Below, piece after piece: positions 52,139 to 61,858 of a stretch of 64,000 bases of DNA (its first letter is position 1; each line of letters starts with the position of its first letter). Source of the stretch: WHSP01 sp040905505 (GTDB lineage: Bacteria; Gemmatimonadota; Gemmatimonadetes; Longimicrobiales; Longimicrobiaceae); contig JBBDRL010000089.1 in assembly GCA_040905505.1 (NCBI GenBank), forward strand, positions 28,607 to 92,606, read 5' to 3'. The notes beneath the pieces are model-generated. The model was given only the letters and a program-made list of their open reading frames with translations. It was not told the DNA's origin and ran no database searches. A program made the translations under genes and the position numbers.

Positions 52139-53245
52139 ATGCTCTACCATTTCCTCGTGCCGCTTTCCGAGTACCACATCGTCTTCAACCTCTTCGCCTA
52201 TCAGACCTTCCGGGCGGCAGGGGCGGTGGTGACGGCGTTTCTGGTCGCCTTCTACCTCGGCCCGCCGATCATCCGCCGGCTGCGGATGCTGAAGGTCGGA
52301 CAGGTCGTCCGGGCAGAGGGGCCGCAGACGCACCTCGGGAAATCCGGCACGCCGACCATGGGGGGCGTGCTGATCGTCCTCGCGACGGTCATTCCCACGT
52401 TGCTGTGGGCCGAGCTGACCAACGGCTTCATCCTCACCGCGCTCGTGGTGTTGGTCTGGCTGGGCGCACTGGGCTTCATGGACGACTACCTGAAGGTCGT
52501 GCGCAAGAAGACCGAGGGATTGATCGGCAGGTACAAGATCGTGGGCCAGGTCGCCGTCGGGCTGCTCCTGGGCGGCTGTCTGCTGATCTTCTCGCTGTCC
52601 GACGTGCCCGCGACCTGGACACAGATCCCGTTCTTCAAGACGCTCCACGTCGACTTCGCCTGGTGGGCCTACCTCCTCTGGGTGGCCTTCATCATCACCG
52701 GGAGCTCCAACGCCGTGAACCTCACGGACGGCCTGGATGGTCTCGCCGCGGGCCTGTCCGCGATCGCCGCGACGACGTTCGGCGTCTTCGCCTACGTGAT
52801 GGGCCGCGTCGACACGGCGGACTACCTGAACCTCTTCTACCTGCCCGGTGCCGGCGAGCTGGCCATCTTCTGCGTCGCGCTGGCGGGTGGATGCATCGGA
52901 TTCCTCTGGTACAACGCGCATCCCGCCGAGGTGTTCATGGGCGATACGGGGTCGCTCGCGATCGGTGGGGTCCTCGGCGCCATCGCGGTGCTCATCCGGG
53001 CGGAGTTCCTGCTCGCCATCATCGGTGGCGTTTTCGTCCTCGAAGCGCTCTCCGTCGCCAGTCAGACCGTCTACTTCAAGTGGACGAGGAGGCGGACCGG
53101 GCATGGGAAGCGGATCTTCCGCATGGCGCCGCTCCATCACCATTTCGAGCAGATCGGCTGGCACGAGAGCAAGGTCATCATCCGCTTCTGGATCCTGGGG
53201 ATCGTCTTCGCGATGGTCGCCTTCGCCACGCTCAAGATCCGATGA
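52139..53245 (+). CDS. mraY: Phospho-N-acetylmuramoyl-pentapeptide transferase MraY
   Basis: Moves phospho-MurNAc-pentapeptide to undecaprenyl phosphate, giving lipid I at the inner membrane. 368 residues, ten helices. Catalytic signatures: GTPTMGGVLI near residue 75, DDYLK near 116, NLTDGLDGLA near 195, and MAPLHHHFEQ at the C-terminal loop. It begins on the base after the murF stop and overlaps murD by ATGA. Confidence 0.96.
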   Translation: MLYHFLVPLSEYHIVFNLFAYQTFRAAGAVVTAFLVAFYLGPPIIRRLRMLKVGQVVRAEGPQTHLGKSGTPTMGGVLIVLATVIPTLLWAELTNGFILTALVVLVWLGALGFMDDYLKVVRKKTEGLIGRYKIVGQVAVGLLLGGCLLIFSLSDVPATWTQIPFFKTLHVDFAWWAYLLWVAFIITGSSNAVNLTDGLDGLAAGLSAIAATTFGVFAYVMGRVDTADYLNLFYLPGAGELAIFCVALAGGCIGFLWYNAHPAEVFMGDTGSLAIGGVLGAIAVLIRAEFLLAIIGGVFVLEALSVASQTVYFKWTRRRTGHGKRIFRMAPLHHHFEQIGWHESKVIIRFWILGIVFAMVAFATLKIR

Positions 53246-54615
53246 GCGCTATTTCACGCGGCGAACGAATCGGAGTGCTCGGACTCGCCCGCAGCGGGAT
53301 CGCGGCGGCGCGCCTGGCGCTGTCGCGGGGCGCCTCCGTGTACGCGAGCGACCTCTCGAGCGGTGCTACGGCGGCCGCGGCGGCGAAGCAGCTCGAGGCG
53401 CTCGGCGCGGACGTCGAGCTGGGCGGACACGACGTCTCGAAGCTCGCCGGCTGCTCGCGCATCGTGCTCAGTCCGGGCATCCCGCCGAGCGCCCCGATCC
53501 TCGCCGCGCCCGAGCTGGCGGACATTCCGGTCGTTCCCGAGCTGGAGTTCGCGTACGAGGAGCTCTCGGGCCCGGTCATCGCCGTCACCGGCACCAATGG
53601 CAAGACGACCGTCACGGCCCTGGCGGCCCACGTACTCTGTGCGGCCGGGATGCGCGCGGCGGCGGGCGGAAACATCGGCACGGCGCTGTCCGAGCTGGTT
53701 CTGCGGGATCCACAGCCCGAAGTGGCCGTCGTGGAGGCAAGCTCGTTCCAGCTCGGCCGCACCCTGACGTTCTCCCCCGCCATCGGGGTGCTCACGAATC
53801 TCGCCCCCGATCATCTGGACTGGTATCCGACGGTCGAGGAGTACTACGCGGACAAGGCGAAGCTCTTCCAGAACGCCACGGAGTCCAGCCGCTGGGTGCT
53901 CAATGCCGAAGACGACGAGGCACGCCGCCTTCCCGGCGCCGCGCCCGGGCACCGCTTCTACTTCCGCGTCGAGTCCACACCGGCCGAGGGCGAGCGCGGC
54001 GGCTTTCTCAGTTCGGACGGCTGGCTCACGCTGAGCCTGGATGATGGCGAGGAGCGAATTCTCCCCGCCTCGGAGCTCAGGATCCTCGGACCGCACAACG
54101 TCGCCAATTCACTCGCCGCGGCGATCTGCGCCCGGCTGGTAGGCGCCAAAGCGGATGGCATCGCCGAGGGCCTGCGGTCCTTCCGACCCATGGATCACCG
54201 GCTGGAGCCCGTGACCGAGCGGAACGGCGTGCTGTGGGTCAACGATTCGAAGGCCACCAACGTAGCCTCCACGCGTGTCGGCATCCGAAGCCTCGACCGC
54301 CCGACGATTCTGTTGCTGGGCGGGCGCCACAAGGGTGAAGCCTACCACGAGCTGATCCCCGAGATGAAGGAGCGGGTCCGGCAGGTGATCGCGTTCGGTG
54401 AGGCCGCCGCGAAGGTCGAAGAGGCGCTCCGGGGAGCCGTTCAGGTCGAGCGGGTCGAGGGTACTTTCGGGGACGTTCTGCGGCGCACCGCTGCGATCGC
54501 GCGTCCCGGCGATGCAGTCCTCCTGTCCCCGGCGTGCTCCAGCTACGACATGTTTGCCGACTACGAGGATCGCGGGCGGCAGTTCCGGAAGATCGTGACG
54601 GAGGAGCTCACGTGA
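53242..54615 (+). CDS. murD: UDP-MurNAc-L-Ala-D-Glu ligase MurD
   Basis: Adds D-Glu to UDP-MurNAc-L-Ala. 457 residues from ATG 53242. Rossmann start IGVLGLARSGIAAARLAL, ATP loop AVTGTNGKTTVTAL near residue 118, EASSFQL, NLAPDHLDWY, and WVNDSKATNVAST in the C-terminal domain. Overlaps mraY and ftsW by 4 nt each. All hallmarks and length are normal. Confidence 0.95.
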   Translation: MSAISRGERIGVLGLARSGIAAARLALSRGASVYASDLSSGATAAAAAKQLEALGADVELGGHDVSKLAGCSRIVLSPGIPPSAPILAAPELADIPVVPELEFAYEELSGPVIAVTGTNGKTTVTALAAHVLCAAGMRAAAGGNIGTALSELVLRDPQPEVAVVEASSFQLGRTLTFSPAIGVLTNLAPDHLDWYPTVEEYYADKAKLFQNATESSRWVLNAEDDEARRLPGAAPGHRFYFRVESTPAEGERGGFLSSDGWLTLSLDDGEERILPASELRILGPHNVANSLAAAICARLVGAKADGIAEGLRSFRPMDHRLEPVTERNGVLWVNDSKATNVASTRVGIRSLDRPTILLLGGRHKGEAYHELIPEMKERVRQVIAFGEAAAKVEEALRGAVQVERVEGTFGDVLRRTAAIARPGDAVLLSPACSSYDMFADYEDRGRQFRKIVTEELT

Positions 54616-55832
54616 CCACCCTGACCCGTCCGATGCGCGCGCGGCCGCGCGCCAGTCCACTGAAGGTCCGCCCGAGGCCGTCGCGGTCGAGCGCGGCGGC
54701 GCATACGGAGCCGTATGCCATCGATGGGTGGGAAACCGGTGCGCTGCTACTCCTGGTGCTCGTCACGCTCGCCTTCGGGCTCGCCGAGCTCTACAGCGCC
54801 AGCGCTTTGATGGCCACCGAGGAGGGGCTGCCGGCGCACTATTACGCGGCGAGGCAGCTCATCGGAGTGGGACCGGGGCTGGTGCTCGTCGCCGTTCTCG
54901 CGCGGGTCGATTACCGCCATTTACGGCGGCTCGCCTGGCCGCTGCTGCTCGCGATCATCGCGCTCCTGATCGTGATGGTCGTTCCTGGCACCGAGTCCTT
55001 CGCGCCGCGCGTCAACGGGGCGCGCCGCTGGTTCGACGCAGGGATCGCGTTCCAGCCGTCCGAAGTCGCCAAGCTGGCCTTGATCATTTGGACGGCGGCC
55101 CTCGTCGTGAAGAAGCAGGAGCGACTGCACTCCCTGCGGAAGGGCTTGCTACCATTCCTCGTGGTGTGGCTGGCGATCGCGGCCCCCGTGCTGGCGCAAC
55201 CGAATTTCTCGGCGGCGGTGCTGCTGCTTCTCCTGTCGGCCCTCGTCCTGTTCGCCGGCGGGGCGCGGATCGGGCATTTCATCCTACTGGGCATGGTCGC
55301 CGTGCCGGTGCTCTGGAATCAGATCCTGAGCGCCGGTTACCGCGTCAGGCGAATCGCGGCGTTCCTCGACCCCACGGGCGATCCGGACGGGGTCAGCTAC
55401 CAGATCCATCAGTCGCTCATCGCCGTCGGGTCCGGCGGGGTGGCCGGGGTCGGCTTCGGCGACAGCCGGCAGAAGTTCGGCTTTCTACCCGAGCCGCACA
55501 ACGACTTTCTCTTCGCGATGATCGCCGAAGAGTGGGGCTTCATCGGCGTCGTCACGACCGTGTTGCTCTTCCTGGGCTTCGCCCTCGTCGGATTCCGCAT
55601 CGCGCGGGCGGCGCCGGACCTGTTCGGCTACCTCCTGGCGATCGGCATGACCAACCTGATCGTCGTCTCGGCGTTGCTCCACATGGGCGTCGCGCTGGCC
55701 CTGCTGCCGACCACCGGGGTCAATCTGCCATTCATGTCCTATGGCAGGAGCGGTCTGCTCGTCTCCTTCGCGGCCGTCGGCATTCTGATGTCGGTCGCCC
55801 GGGCGGGCGGGCGGAAGGGGAAGCGCACATGA
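54612..55832 (+). CDS. ftsW: Septal glycosyltransferase FtsW (SEDS)
   Basis: Lipid II polymerase working with FtsI at the septum. 406 residues from GTG 54612, with a basic cytoplasmic head of about 40 residues, then ten helices. SEDS motifs: NGARRWFDAGIAFQPSEVAKLAL and PEPHNDFLFAMIAEEWGFIG, and TTGVNLPFMSYGRSGLL near the end. The start overlaps the murD stop (GTGA); murG starts inside its stop codon. Confidence 0.95.
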   Translation: MTTLTRPMRARPRASPLKVRPRPSRSSAAAHTEPYAIDGWETGALLLLVLVTLAFGLAELYSASALMATEEGLPAHYYAARQLIGVGPGLVLVAVLARVDYRHLRRLAWPLLLAIIALLIVMVVPGTESFAPRVNGARRWFDAGIAFQPSEVAKLALIIWTAALVVKKQERLHSLRKGLLPFLVVWLAIAAPVLAQPNFSAAVLLLLLSALVLFAGGARIGHFILLGMVAVPVLWNQILSAGYRVRRIAAFLDPTGDPDGVSYQIHQSLIAVGSGGVAGVGFGDSRQKFGFLPEPHNDFLFAMIAEEWGFIGVVTTVLLFLGFALVGFRIARAAPDLFGYLLAIGMTNLIVVSALLHMGVALALLPTTGVNLPFMSYGRSGLLVSFAAVGILMSVARAGGRKGKRT

Positions 55833-56962
55833 CGACGACGCGGCGGCCGCGCATCCTCTTCGCCGGTGGCGGTACGGGAGGACATCTGTATCCCGCGCTT
55901 GCGCTCGCCCGCGCTTTTCAGGAGCGTGGGGACAGCGCGGACATCTACTTTCTCGGCGCCAGGCGGGGGGTCGAAGCGCGTGTTCTGCCGGAGCGGGGAG
56001 TGCCCCACTCCCTCCTCCCGTTCGAACCGATCCGGCGATCGCAGCCCTGGCAGAACTGGCGCCTCGTTCCGGCCCTCGGCCGCGCCGGAATCGGAATCGC
56101 GCGCGCGTTTCGCGACTTCCGGCCCGACCTGGTCGTTGGCACCGGTGGTTATGCGAGCGGGCCGGTCGTCGCCTGGGGCGCCCTCCGCGGCGTACCCACC
56201 GCGGTCCAGGAGCAGAACTCGTATCCCGGGCTCACGACGCGCTGGCTCGCCCCACGGGTCCGCCAGGTCCACCTGGCGTTCCCCGAAGCACGCGCACACC
56301 TCCGACCCGGGAAGAACACCGAGGTCTTCGAGCTCGGGAATCCGATCCAGCCGCCCGACCCCACCATCGACAGGGCCGCCGCAAGGCGGAAGTTCGGGAT
56401 GGGCGATGGGCCGATCCTCCTCGTCGTCGGCGGAAGCCAGGGCGCTCGCGCGGTGAACGAAGCACTGCTTCGAGATCTGTCTGCGCTCGACGGCAACGAC
56501 GCTTCCGCGCGGCCCGCCGGACTCGAGATCCTCTGGGCGACCGGCCGGACCCACCACGATCGCGTCTCCGCCGAGGTCGCCCGGCTCGGCTTGGAGAGCT
56601 GGGTCAGGACCGAGCCGTACATTCACGAGATGCCGCTCGCGCTGGCCGTCGCGGACCTGGCAATCTCCCGGGCCGGTGCGATGGCGCTCGCCGAGCTCTG
56701 CGCCTGGGGTATCGCCAGCATTCTGGTACCGTTTCCGCACGCCGCGGCGAACCATCAGTACCACAACGCCCGAGCGCTCGCGGACGCCAGCGCCGCCGCG
56801 CTGATAACCGAGGACGAGCTCACCCCTGGACGCCTATGGGCCGAAGTCGAGTCCCTCGCCGCCGACGAGCCTCGCCGCCTGCACCTGGCCGCGAACGCTA
56901 TGCAGCGCGGCCACCCGGACGCCGCCCACAAAATCGTCGAACACCTCGCCGAGCTCCTGTGA
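55829..56962 (+). CDS. murG: Lipid II synthase MurG
   Basis: Transfers GlcNAc to lipid I on the cytoplasmic face. 377 residues from ATG 55829. GT-B fold with the N-terminal lipid-binding loop FAGGGTGGHLYPALALA, second Gly loop GTGGYASGPVV, VGGSQGAR, and the donor-site motif ISRAGAMALAEL with PFPHAAANHQ. It is separated from murC by a 180-bp repeat-rich spacer, the only large gap in the mur part of the cluster. Confidence 0.95.
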   Translation: MTTTRRPRILFAGGGTGGHLYPALALARAFQERGDSADIYFLGARRGVEARVLPERGVPHSLLPFEPIRRSQPWQNWRLVPALGRAGIGIARAFRDFRPDLVVGTGGYASGPVVAWGALRGVPTAVQEQNSYPGLTTRWLAPRVRQVHLAFPEARAHLRPGKNTEVFELGNPIQPPDPTIDRAAARRKFGMGDGPILLVVGGSQGARAVNEALLRDLSALDGNDASARPAGLEILWATGRTHHDRVSAEVARLGLESWVRTEPYIHEMPLALAVADLAISRAGAMALAELCAWGIASILVPFPHAAANHQYHNARALADASAAALITEDELTPGRLWAEVESLAADEPRRLHLAANAMQRGHPDAAHKIVEHLAELL

Positions 56963-57066
56963 GTCATCCTGAGCACAGCTTCCGTCATCCCGAGCACAGC
57001 TTGCGTGAACCCGAGCACAGCTTCCGTCAACCCGAGCACAGCTTCTGTCATCCCGAGCACAGCGAG
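56963..57066 (+). repeat. Tandem array of 21-bp repeats, about 5 copies
   Basis: Five copies starting at 56963, 56984, 57005, 57026 and 57047 of a unit like GTCATCCCGAGCACAGCTTCC. The array starts at the base after the murG stop. The last copy continues into the left arm of the inverted repeat element listed next. Confidence 0.9.
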
Positions 57067-57122
57067 GGATCTGCAGTTCCCGACGATACCAATGCAGGCC
57101 CCTCACTTCGTTCGGGGCGACG
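57047..57122. repeat. Imperfect inverted-repeat element between murG and murC
   Basis: Left arm TCATCCCGAGCACAGCGAGGG (from 57048) is complementary, with mismatches, to CCCCTCACTTCGTTCGGGGCGA (57099-57120). The CCCGAG...AGCGAGGGATCTG wording is typical of dispersed extragenic repeats. In RNA it would fold as a long hairpin in the murG-murC spacer. Confidence 0.65.
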
Positions 57123-57143
57123 ATCGATAACGGATAAATCACT

Positions 57144-58550
57144 TTGATCGACCTTCTCTCCCTCGCGCGCGAAAAGCCGATCCACTTCATGGGGATCGGC
57201 GGAGCCGGCATGGCCGCGCTCGCTGAGCTCGTCCGCCAGTCGGGCGGCCAGCTCACCGGCTGCGATGCGCAGCGCGGTCCGGCGGCGCGCGCGCTCGCGG
57301 ATGCGGGCGTCGCCGTTGCCCAGGGCCACGACCCGTCGCACGTGGAGGGGTGCGGGGCCCTCGTGATCACCGCCGCCGTGCCGTCGGACCACGCGGAGGT
57401 CGAGGCCGCCCGCGAGGCCGGGGTGCCGGTGCTGAAGCGCGCTGAGGCGCTCGGGGCGATCGTCAACCGCGGCACCGTCGTCGGCATCGCGGGCACGCAT
57501 GGTAAGACGACGACCACTGCGCTCACGACGGCCGCCCTGGAAGCGGCGGGACTCGACCCGACGGGCTTCGTCGGCGGTCGCGTTCCGGGCTGGGGTGGCA
57601 ACCTGCGCAGGGGAAGCGGCTCGATCTACGTCGTCGAGGCGGACGAGTACGATCGGTCTTTCCTTCAGCTCGATCCGACCGTTGCGGTCATCACGACTCT
57701 GGAAGCCGATCACCTGGACATCTTCGGATCGCTCGAAGGCGTCGAGGAGGCGTTCCTCGCCTTTCTGAAGCGAGTCCCCGATGAAGGGATCGTTATCGCG
57801 TGTGGCGACGACCATGGCGTGGCGAGACTGCTGCCTCGCCTCGCCTCGCCCCGACGCTCCGTGCTCACCTACGGCATCGCCGCTGGCGCGATGCTGCGGG
57901 CGGACGACGTCAAGGCCGACGGCCTCGACACCACCTTCGACGTCCGCGAGCTGGGGCGAAAGCTCGGTCGCGCCAGGCTGCGGGTGCCGGGACTCCACAA
58001 TGTCCGAAACGCCCTCGCGGCCATCGCCGTCGCCCGGCATCTACAGGCATCCTGGCCCGCCATCGTCGAAGGGCTGGCATCCTACACCGGCGTCGACCGC
58101 CGCTTCGAACGGGTCGGTGAAGCGCGCGATATTCTGCTTGTCGACGATTACGCGCACCACCCCACCGAAATCGCCGCCACGCTTCAGGCCGCGCGAGCGT
58201 CCTTTCCGGACCGCCGCCTGGTGGCGGTCTTTCAGCCGCATCTCTATACCCGCACCCGTGATTTCGCCGCCGAGTTCGGCCGTTCGCTCGCCCCTGCCGA
58301 CGTGGTGTTCGTCACCGACATCTATCCGGCTCGCGAACAGCCCATCGAAGGCGTCAGCGGTGAGCTGATCGTGGCCCCCGCCCGCGACGCTGGCGCCGAT
58401 GTGCGCTATCTGCCCGATCGGATTCACGTCCCTGCGGAAGTGGCCGGCGTGCTCCGCTCCGGCGACCTGTGCATCACGCTCGGCGCCGGCGACCTGAACG
58501 ACGCGGCCCGCGAGATCCTCAGCCTCCTGGAGTCTCATGGTGATGATTAG
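57144..58550 (+). CDS. murC: UDP-MurNAc-alanine ligase MurC
   Basis: Adds L-Ala to UDP-MurNAc. 468 residues from TTG 57144; no ATG or GTG is nearby and no clear Shine-Dalgarno is present, so the start is tentative. Motifs: IHFMGIGGAGMAALAEL, ATP loop GIAGTHGKTTTTAL near residue 115, EADEYDRSFL, and YAHHPTEIAATL in the C-terminal domain, the MurC-specific motif. Its 3' end overlaps ftsQ by 14 nt. The weak start after the repeat spacer may lower MurC relative to MurG. Confidence 0.94.
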   Translation: MIDLLSLAREKPIHFMGIGGAGMAALAELVRQSGGQLTGCDAQRGPAARALADAGVAVAQGHDPSHVEGCGALVITAAVPSDHAEVEAAREAGVPVLKRAEALGAIVNRGTVVGIAGTHGKTTTTALTTAALEAAGLDPTGFVGGRVPGWGGNLRRGSGSIYVVEADEYDRSFLQLDPTVAVITTLEADHLDIFGSLEGVEEAFLAFLKRVPDEGIVIACGDDHGVARLLPRLASPRRSVLTYGIAAGAMLRADDVKADGLDTTFDVRELGRKLGRARLRVPGLHNVRNALAAIAVARHLQASWPAIVEGLASYTGVDRRFERVGEARDILLVDDYAHHPTEIAATLQAARASFPDRRLVAVFQPHLYTRTRDFAAEFGRSLAPADVVFVTDIYPAREQPIEGVSGELIVAPARDAGADVRYLPDRIHVPAEVAGVLRSGDLCITLGAGDLNDAAREILSLLESHGDD

Positions 58551-59313
58551 ACGCCGCCGAATCGCCGTGCTGGCGACTTTAGGGACCATCGCGCTGCTGG
58601 CCGCGACGAGCCCCCTCTGGGGCTCGTACCTGGGCCGCCATCTGTCCTGGCTCACCGTCGAACGCGTCGAGATCTCCGGCACCCGGCTCCTCGCGCCGCA
58701 TGAAGTGCTCGCCGCTTCGGGGATTCAGCCGGGGCAGCACCTGCTGGATGATCGTGAGAACTGGGAGGCCGCACTCGAAGCGCACCCGGTCATCGCGGCG
58801 GCGACCGTCACCCGCAAGCCGCCCGGCACCCTGCGTATCCGCGTCCAGGAGGAGCGGCCCGTCGCGCTCGTCGACGACGGGACGCTCCGGTTCGGAACCG
58901 CCGCTGGCGTGCTGCTCCCTCTCGAGCCCTCCGGCCTCGACGTCGATCTGCCGATCGTGCGCGGAGATCTCGCCGATTCGACCAGTGCACCGGTCGTCCG
59001 TCAGATCCTTGCCGAGATCGGTCGCCTCACCAGCATCGCCCCGGCGCTCCTGGCCGAGGTCTCTGAAATCGCTAGCGCGCCCGGCCAGGCCGACGCCCTG
59101 AGACTGCTGCACCCGGCGGCGGACGTCATCCTCCCCTTCGGCGCTACCCCGCGGCGCATAGCCGAGCTCACGGCCGTCCTGGCGGACGTTCGGCGGCGCA
59201 ACACACCCGATGAGGGGGCCAACGCCCCACCCCTTCCGCCAGCGCTGCAGTTGGACCTCCGTTACGGCGAACAGATCGTCGTCCGTCCTTCGTCCACACG
59301 CGAGCTTTCCTGA
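58537..59313 (+). CDS. ftsQ: Cell division protein FtsQ
   Basis: 258 residues. Basic head, one membrane helix (about 9-26), POTRA domain (about 35-105, VERVEISGTRLLAPHEVLAASGI, then NWEAALEAHPVIAAATVTRKPPGTLRIRVQEERPVAL broken by a loop) and the FtsQ beta domain. It is a hub that recruits FtsB/FtsL. Start ATG 58537; GTG 58540 and ATG 58543 follow. One-base overlap with ftsA (TGATG). Confidence 0.92.
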   Translation: MVMIRRRRIAVLATLGTIALLAATSPLWGSYLGRHLSWLTVERVEISGTRLLAPHEVLAASGIQPGQHLLDDRENWEAALEAHPVIAAATVTRKPPGTLRIRVQEERPVALVDDGTLRFGTAAGVLLPLEPSGLDVDLPIVRGDLADSTSAPVVRQILAEIGRLTSIAPALLAEVSEIASAPGQADALRLLHPAADVILPFGATPRRIAELTAVLADVRRRNTPDEGANAPPLPPALQLDLRYGEQIVVRPSSTRELS

Positions 59314-60551
59314 TGGCATCCCGAATCGTTACGGGCCTCGATGTGGGCTCGACCAAAACTGCGGCCGTCGTCGTCGAAGTCACCCCCGGCGCCTCCGAGC
59401 CGCGTGTGAAAGTCCTGGGCGTCGGACAGGCCCGGACCACGGGCATCCGTCGCGAAGTCGTCACCGACCTCGACGCAACGACCGAATCCATCCGCGCCGC
59501 CGTGAAGGAAGCCGAGCTCATGTCAGGCGCGACCATCGACCAGCTCCATATCGGGATCGCCGGCGAGCACGTCCACGGCCGCGCCTCCACGGGAGTCGTC
59601 GCCGTCAATGGGCAGGAGATCACGCCGCGGGACATCGAGCGGGTGCACGAAGTCGCCAGAGCCATCGTCGTTCCCGCGGATCGCGAGGTCCTCCACGCGA
59701 TCCCGCAGGAGTATGTCGTCGATGCCCAGGGCGGCATCCGCGATCCCGCTGGCATGGCCGGGACCCGCCTGGAAGCCGAGGTCTTCATCATCACCGGCTC
59801 GGCCGCCAACGGCCAGAACCTCCGAAAGGCCGTCGATCGCGCCGGTTACGAGGTCGCCGAGGTCGTCTTCGAGCCGCTCGCCTCGTCGCTCGCCGTTCTC
59901 AACGACGACGAGCGGGAGATCGGCGTGGCTCTCGTCGAGCTCGGCGGCGGCACCACCGACGTGACCATCTTCCTCGAACGAAAGATCCGTCACATGGCCG
60001 CCCTGCCCTGGGGCGGGAGCACCGTTACCAACGACATCGTCAAGGGGCTCTCGCTACCCTACGTCGAGGCGGCTCGCGCGAAGGAACGTTGGGGCGCCGC
60101 GCGTACCTCGATGGTCGACCCGCACGACGCCTTCGAGGCGCCCGGCGGCTCACCCGGCGAAGTGCGGCAGATCGCGCGCGAGCTCCTCGCTCACATCATC
60201 GAACAGCGCCTCGACGAGATCTTCGGCCTCGTCGCCGAGCAGATCGAGCGCAGCGGTCTCGCCGACAGCCTCTCGGCCGGCATCGTCCTCACCGGCGGAG
60301 GCGCCGGCCTCGACGGCGTCAGAGAGCTCGCCGAGGCCACCTTCTCCGGGCCCGTCCGCATCGGTGTCCCCGGAGGAGGACTCTCCGGACTTGTGGAATC
60401 CACGCGCGCGCCCAAGTTTGCCACTGCCGCAGGGCTCGCCCTGTACGGTGCGCGACGCGTGAGCATCGAAATGGCCCGGGCCAATGCCGGTTCAGGCTCC
60501 CCGGCCAATGTCATCAAGTGGATGCGGGACTGGCTCAACGATTTCTTCTGA
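59313..60551 (+). CDS. ftsA: Cell division protein FtsA
   Basis: Actin-like ATPase that tethers FtsZ to the membrane. 412 residues. SHS2 (1C) and actin subdomains: VTGLDVGSTKTAAVVVEV, HIGIAGEHVHG, VELGGGTTDVTIF, GIVLTGGGAGLDGV. The C-terminal amphipathic helix IKWMRDWLNDFF serves as membrane anchor. Start overlaps the ftsQ stop by one base. 92 nt before ftsZ. Confidence 0.95.
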   Translation: MASRIVTGLDVGSTKTAAVVVEVTPGASEPRVKVLGVGQARTTGIRREVVTDLDATTESIRAAVKEAELMSGATIDQLHIGIAGEHVHGRASTGVVAVNGQEITPRDIERVHEVARAIVVPADREVLHAIPQEYVVDAQGGIRDPAGMAGTRLEAEVFIITGSAANGQNLRKAVDRAGYEVAEVVFEPLASSLAVLNDDEREIGVALVELGGGTTDVTIFLERKIRHMAALPWGGSTVTNDIVKGLSLPYVEAARAKERWGAARTSMVDPHDAFEAPGGSPGEVRQIARELLAHIIEQRLDEIFGLVAEQIERSGLADSLSAGIVLTGGGAGLDGVRELAEATFSGPVRIGVPGGGLSGLVESTRAPKFATAAGLALYGARRVSIEMARANAGSGSPANVIKWMRDWLNDFF

Positions 60552-60643
60552 TCGTTGCCACACTGTTGTAGAACAGCAGCCTTGTCCGTCCAGCATTTCT
60601 TTTCTCACCGTAGCGCCTCCGTTGCAGGAGGAGGAAGAAAGCC

Positions 60644-61828
60644 ATGATCTTCGAGTTTGACGAGTCGGCAACGCGGAACGCTCTGATGAAGGTGGTGGGC
60701 GTCGGCGGTGGCGGCGGCAACGCGGTGAACCGTATGATCGACGAGGACCTCGAAGGGGTCGATTTCGTTTCGGTCAACACCGACGCACAGGCGCTCTCGG
60801 ACAGCAAGAGCGGCGTGAAGGTGCAGATCGGGCGCAAGCTGACGCGGGGCTTGGGTGCGGGGGCGCGGCCGGAGATCGGTCGGGCGGCGCTGGAGGAGAG
60901 TCGCGAGGAAATGACGGAGGCGCTGAAGGGTGCCGACCTCGTCTTCATCACGGCGGGGATGGGGGGCGGCACCGGCACTGGAGCGGCACCGTTGATCGGG
61001 GAGATTGCGCGCGATCTGGGCGCCCTGACCATCGCGGTGGTGACGAAGCCGTTTCTCTTCGAAGGTCGCAAGCGCTTACGGCAGGCGGAGGAAGGACTTA
61101 CGGAGTTGAAGCGAGCGGTCGATACCATGATCGTGGTACCCAACGAGCGACTTCTCTCGGTCGTGGGGAAGGGCACGAGCTTCAAGGACGCGCTGAAGAA
61201 GGCCGACGAGGTACTGCTGCACGCCACGCAGGGGATCAGCGATCTCATTCGGGTGACGGGTGAGGTGAACGTTGATTTCGCGGACGTCCGGACCATCATG
61301 AGCAATCGGGGCCCGGCGCTGATGGGCTCGGGGTTCGGCCGGGGGGAGAATCGGGCAATGGAGGCGGCGCAGGAGGCGATCAGCTCACCATTGCTCGACA
61401 ACATCAGCATTCAGGGCGCCGCGGGCGTGTTGATCAATATCACCGGTGGGATGGACCTGGCGATCGACGAGGTGACGACGATCAGTCAGATCATTCAGGA
61501 CGCCGCGGGCGAGGACGCCGAGATCATCTTCGGCGCGGTACACGACCCCAGCATGAAGGAAGAGGTTCGCGTGACCGTGATCGCCACCGGCTTTGACAAG
61601 GAGGCGGAAGTCGCCGGTGTGATCCGGCCCAATTTCGGGGCTGGTCGACGCCCGGAGATGGGCGCCCAAGGCCAGGCGCAGGGCTACCCGCAGCCGCAGA
61701 AGGCCCGCGCGGTCGCCGGTGGGGGACCGACGGGCCCGATCGAGCGATCACCCGCGCCGCACTCGACGCACTCCCGGATGCCTACCGACCTCGAGATTCC
61801 GACTTTCATTCGTCGTCAGATGGATTGA
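60644..61828 (+). CDS. ftsZ: Cell division protein FtsZ
   Basis: Tubulin-like GTPase forming the Z ring. 394 residues. GTP tubulin signature GGGTGTG at 107-113, T7 loop DFADVRTIM near 210, short variable linker (about 330-383) and the conserved C-terminal peptide LEIPTFIRRQMD that binds FtsA. GGAGGAGG lies 10 nt upstream of the ATG, the strongest ribosome site in the cluster, as expected for its high expression. Confidence 0.97.
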   Translation: MIFEFDESATRNALMKVVGVGGGGGNAVNRMIDEDLEGVDFVSVNTDAQALSDSKSGVKVQIGRKLTRGLGAGARPEIGRAALEESREEMTEALKGADLVFITAGMGGGTGTGAAPLIGEIARDLGALTIAVVTKPFLFEGRKRLRQAEEGLTELKRAVDTMIVVPNERLLSVVGKGTSFKDALKKADEVLLHATQGISDLIRVTGEVNVDFADVRTIMSNRGPALMGSGFGRGENRAMEAAQEAISSPLLDNISIQGAAGVLINITGGMDLAIDEVTTISQIIQDAAGEDAEIIFGAVHDPSMKEEVRVTVIATGFDKEAEVAGVIRPNFGAGRRPEMGAQGQAQGYPQPQKARAVAGGGPTGPIERSPAPHSTHSRMPTDLEIPTFIRRQMD

Positions 61829-61858
61829 TACGGCGGCCACCACTGCTCGACATTATCG

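Noticed and set aside
51152..53164. 670-codon open frame on the minus strand
   Set aside because: Antisense shadow of murF and mraY in GC-rich DNA; low complexity, no domain, no ribosome site. The sense genes carry full family motifs.
56963..57066. 21-bp repeats considered as a CRISPR array
   Set aside because: Units are directly adjacent with no unique spacers, no cas genes, and the unit matches dispersed extragenic repeat wording.
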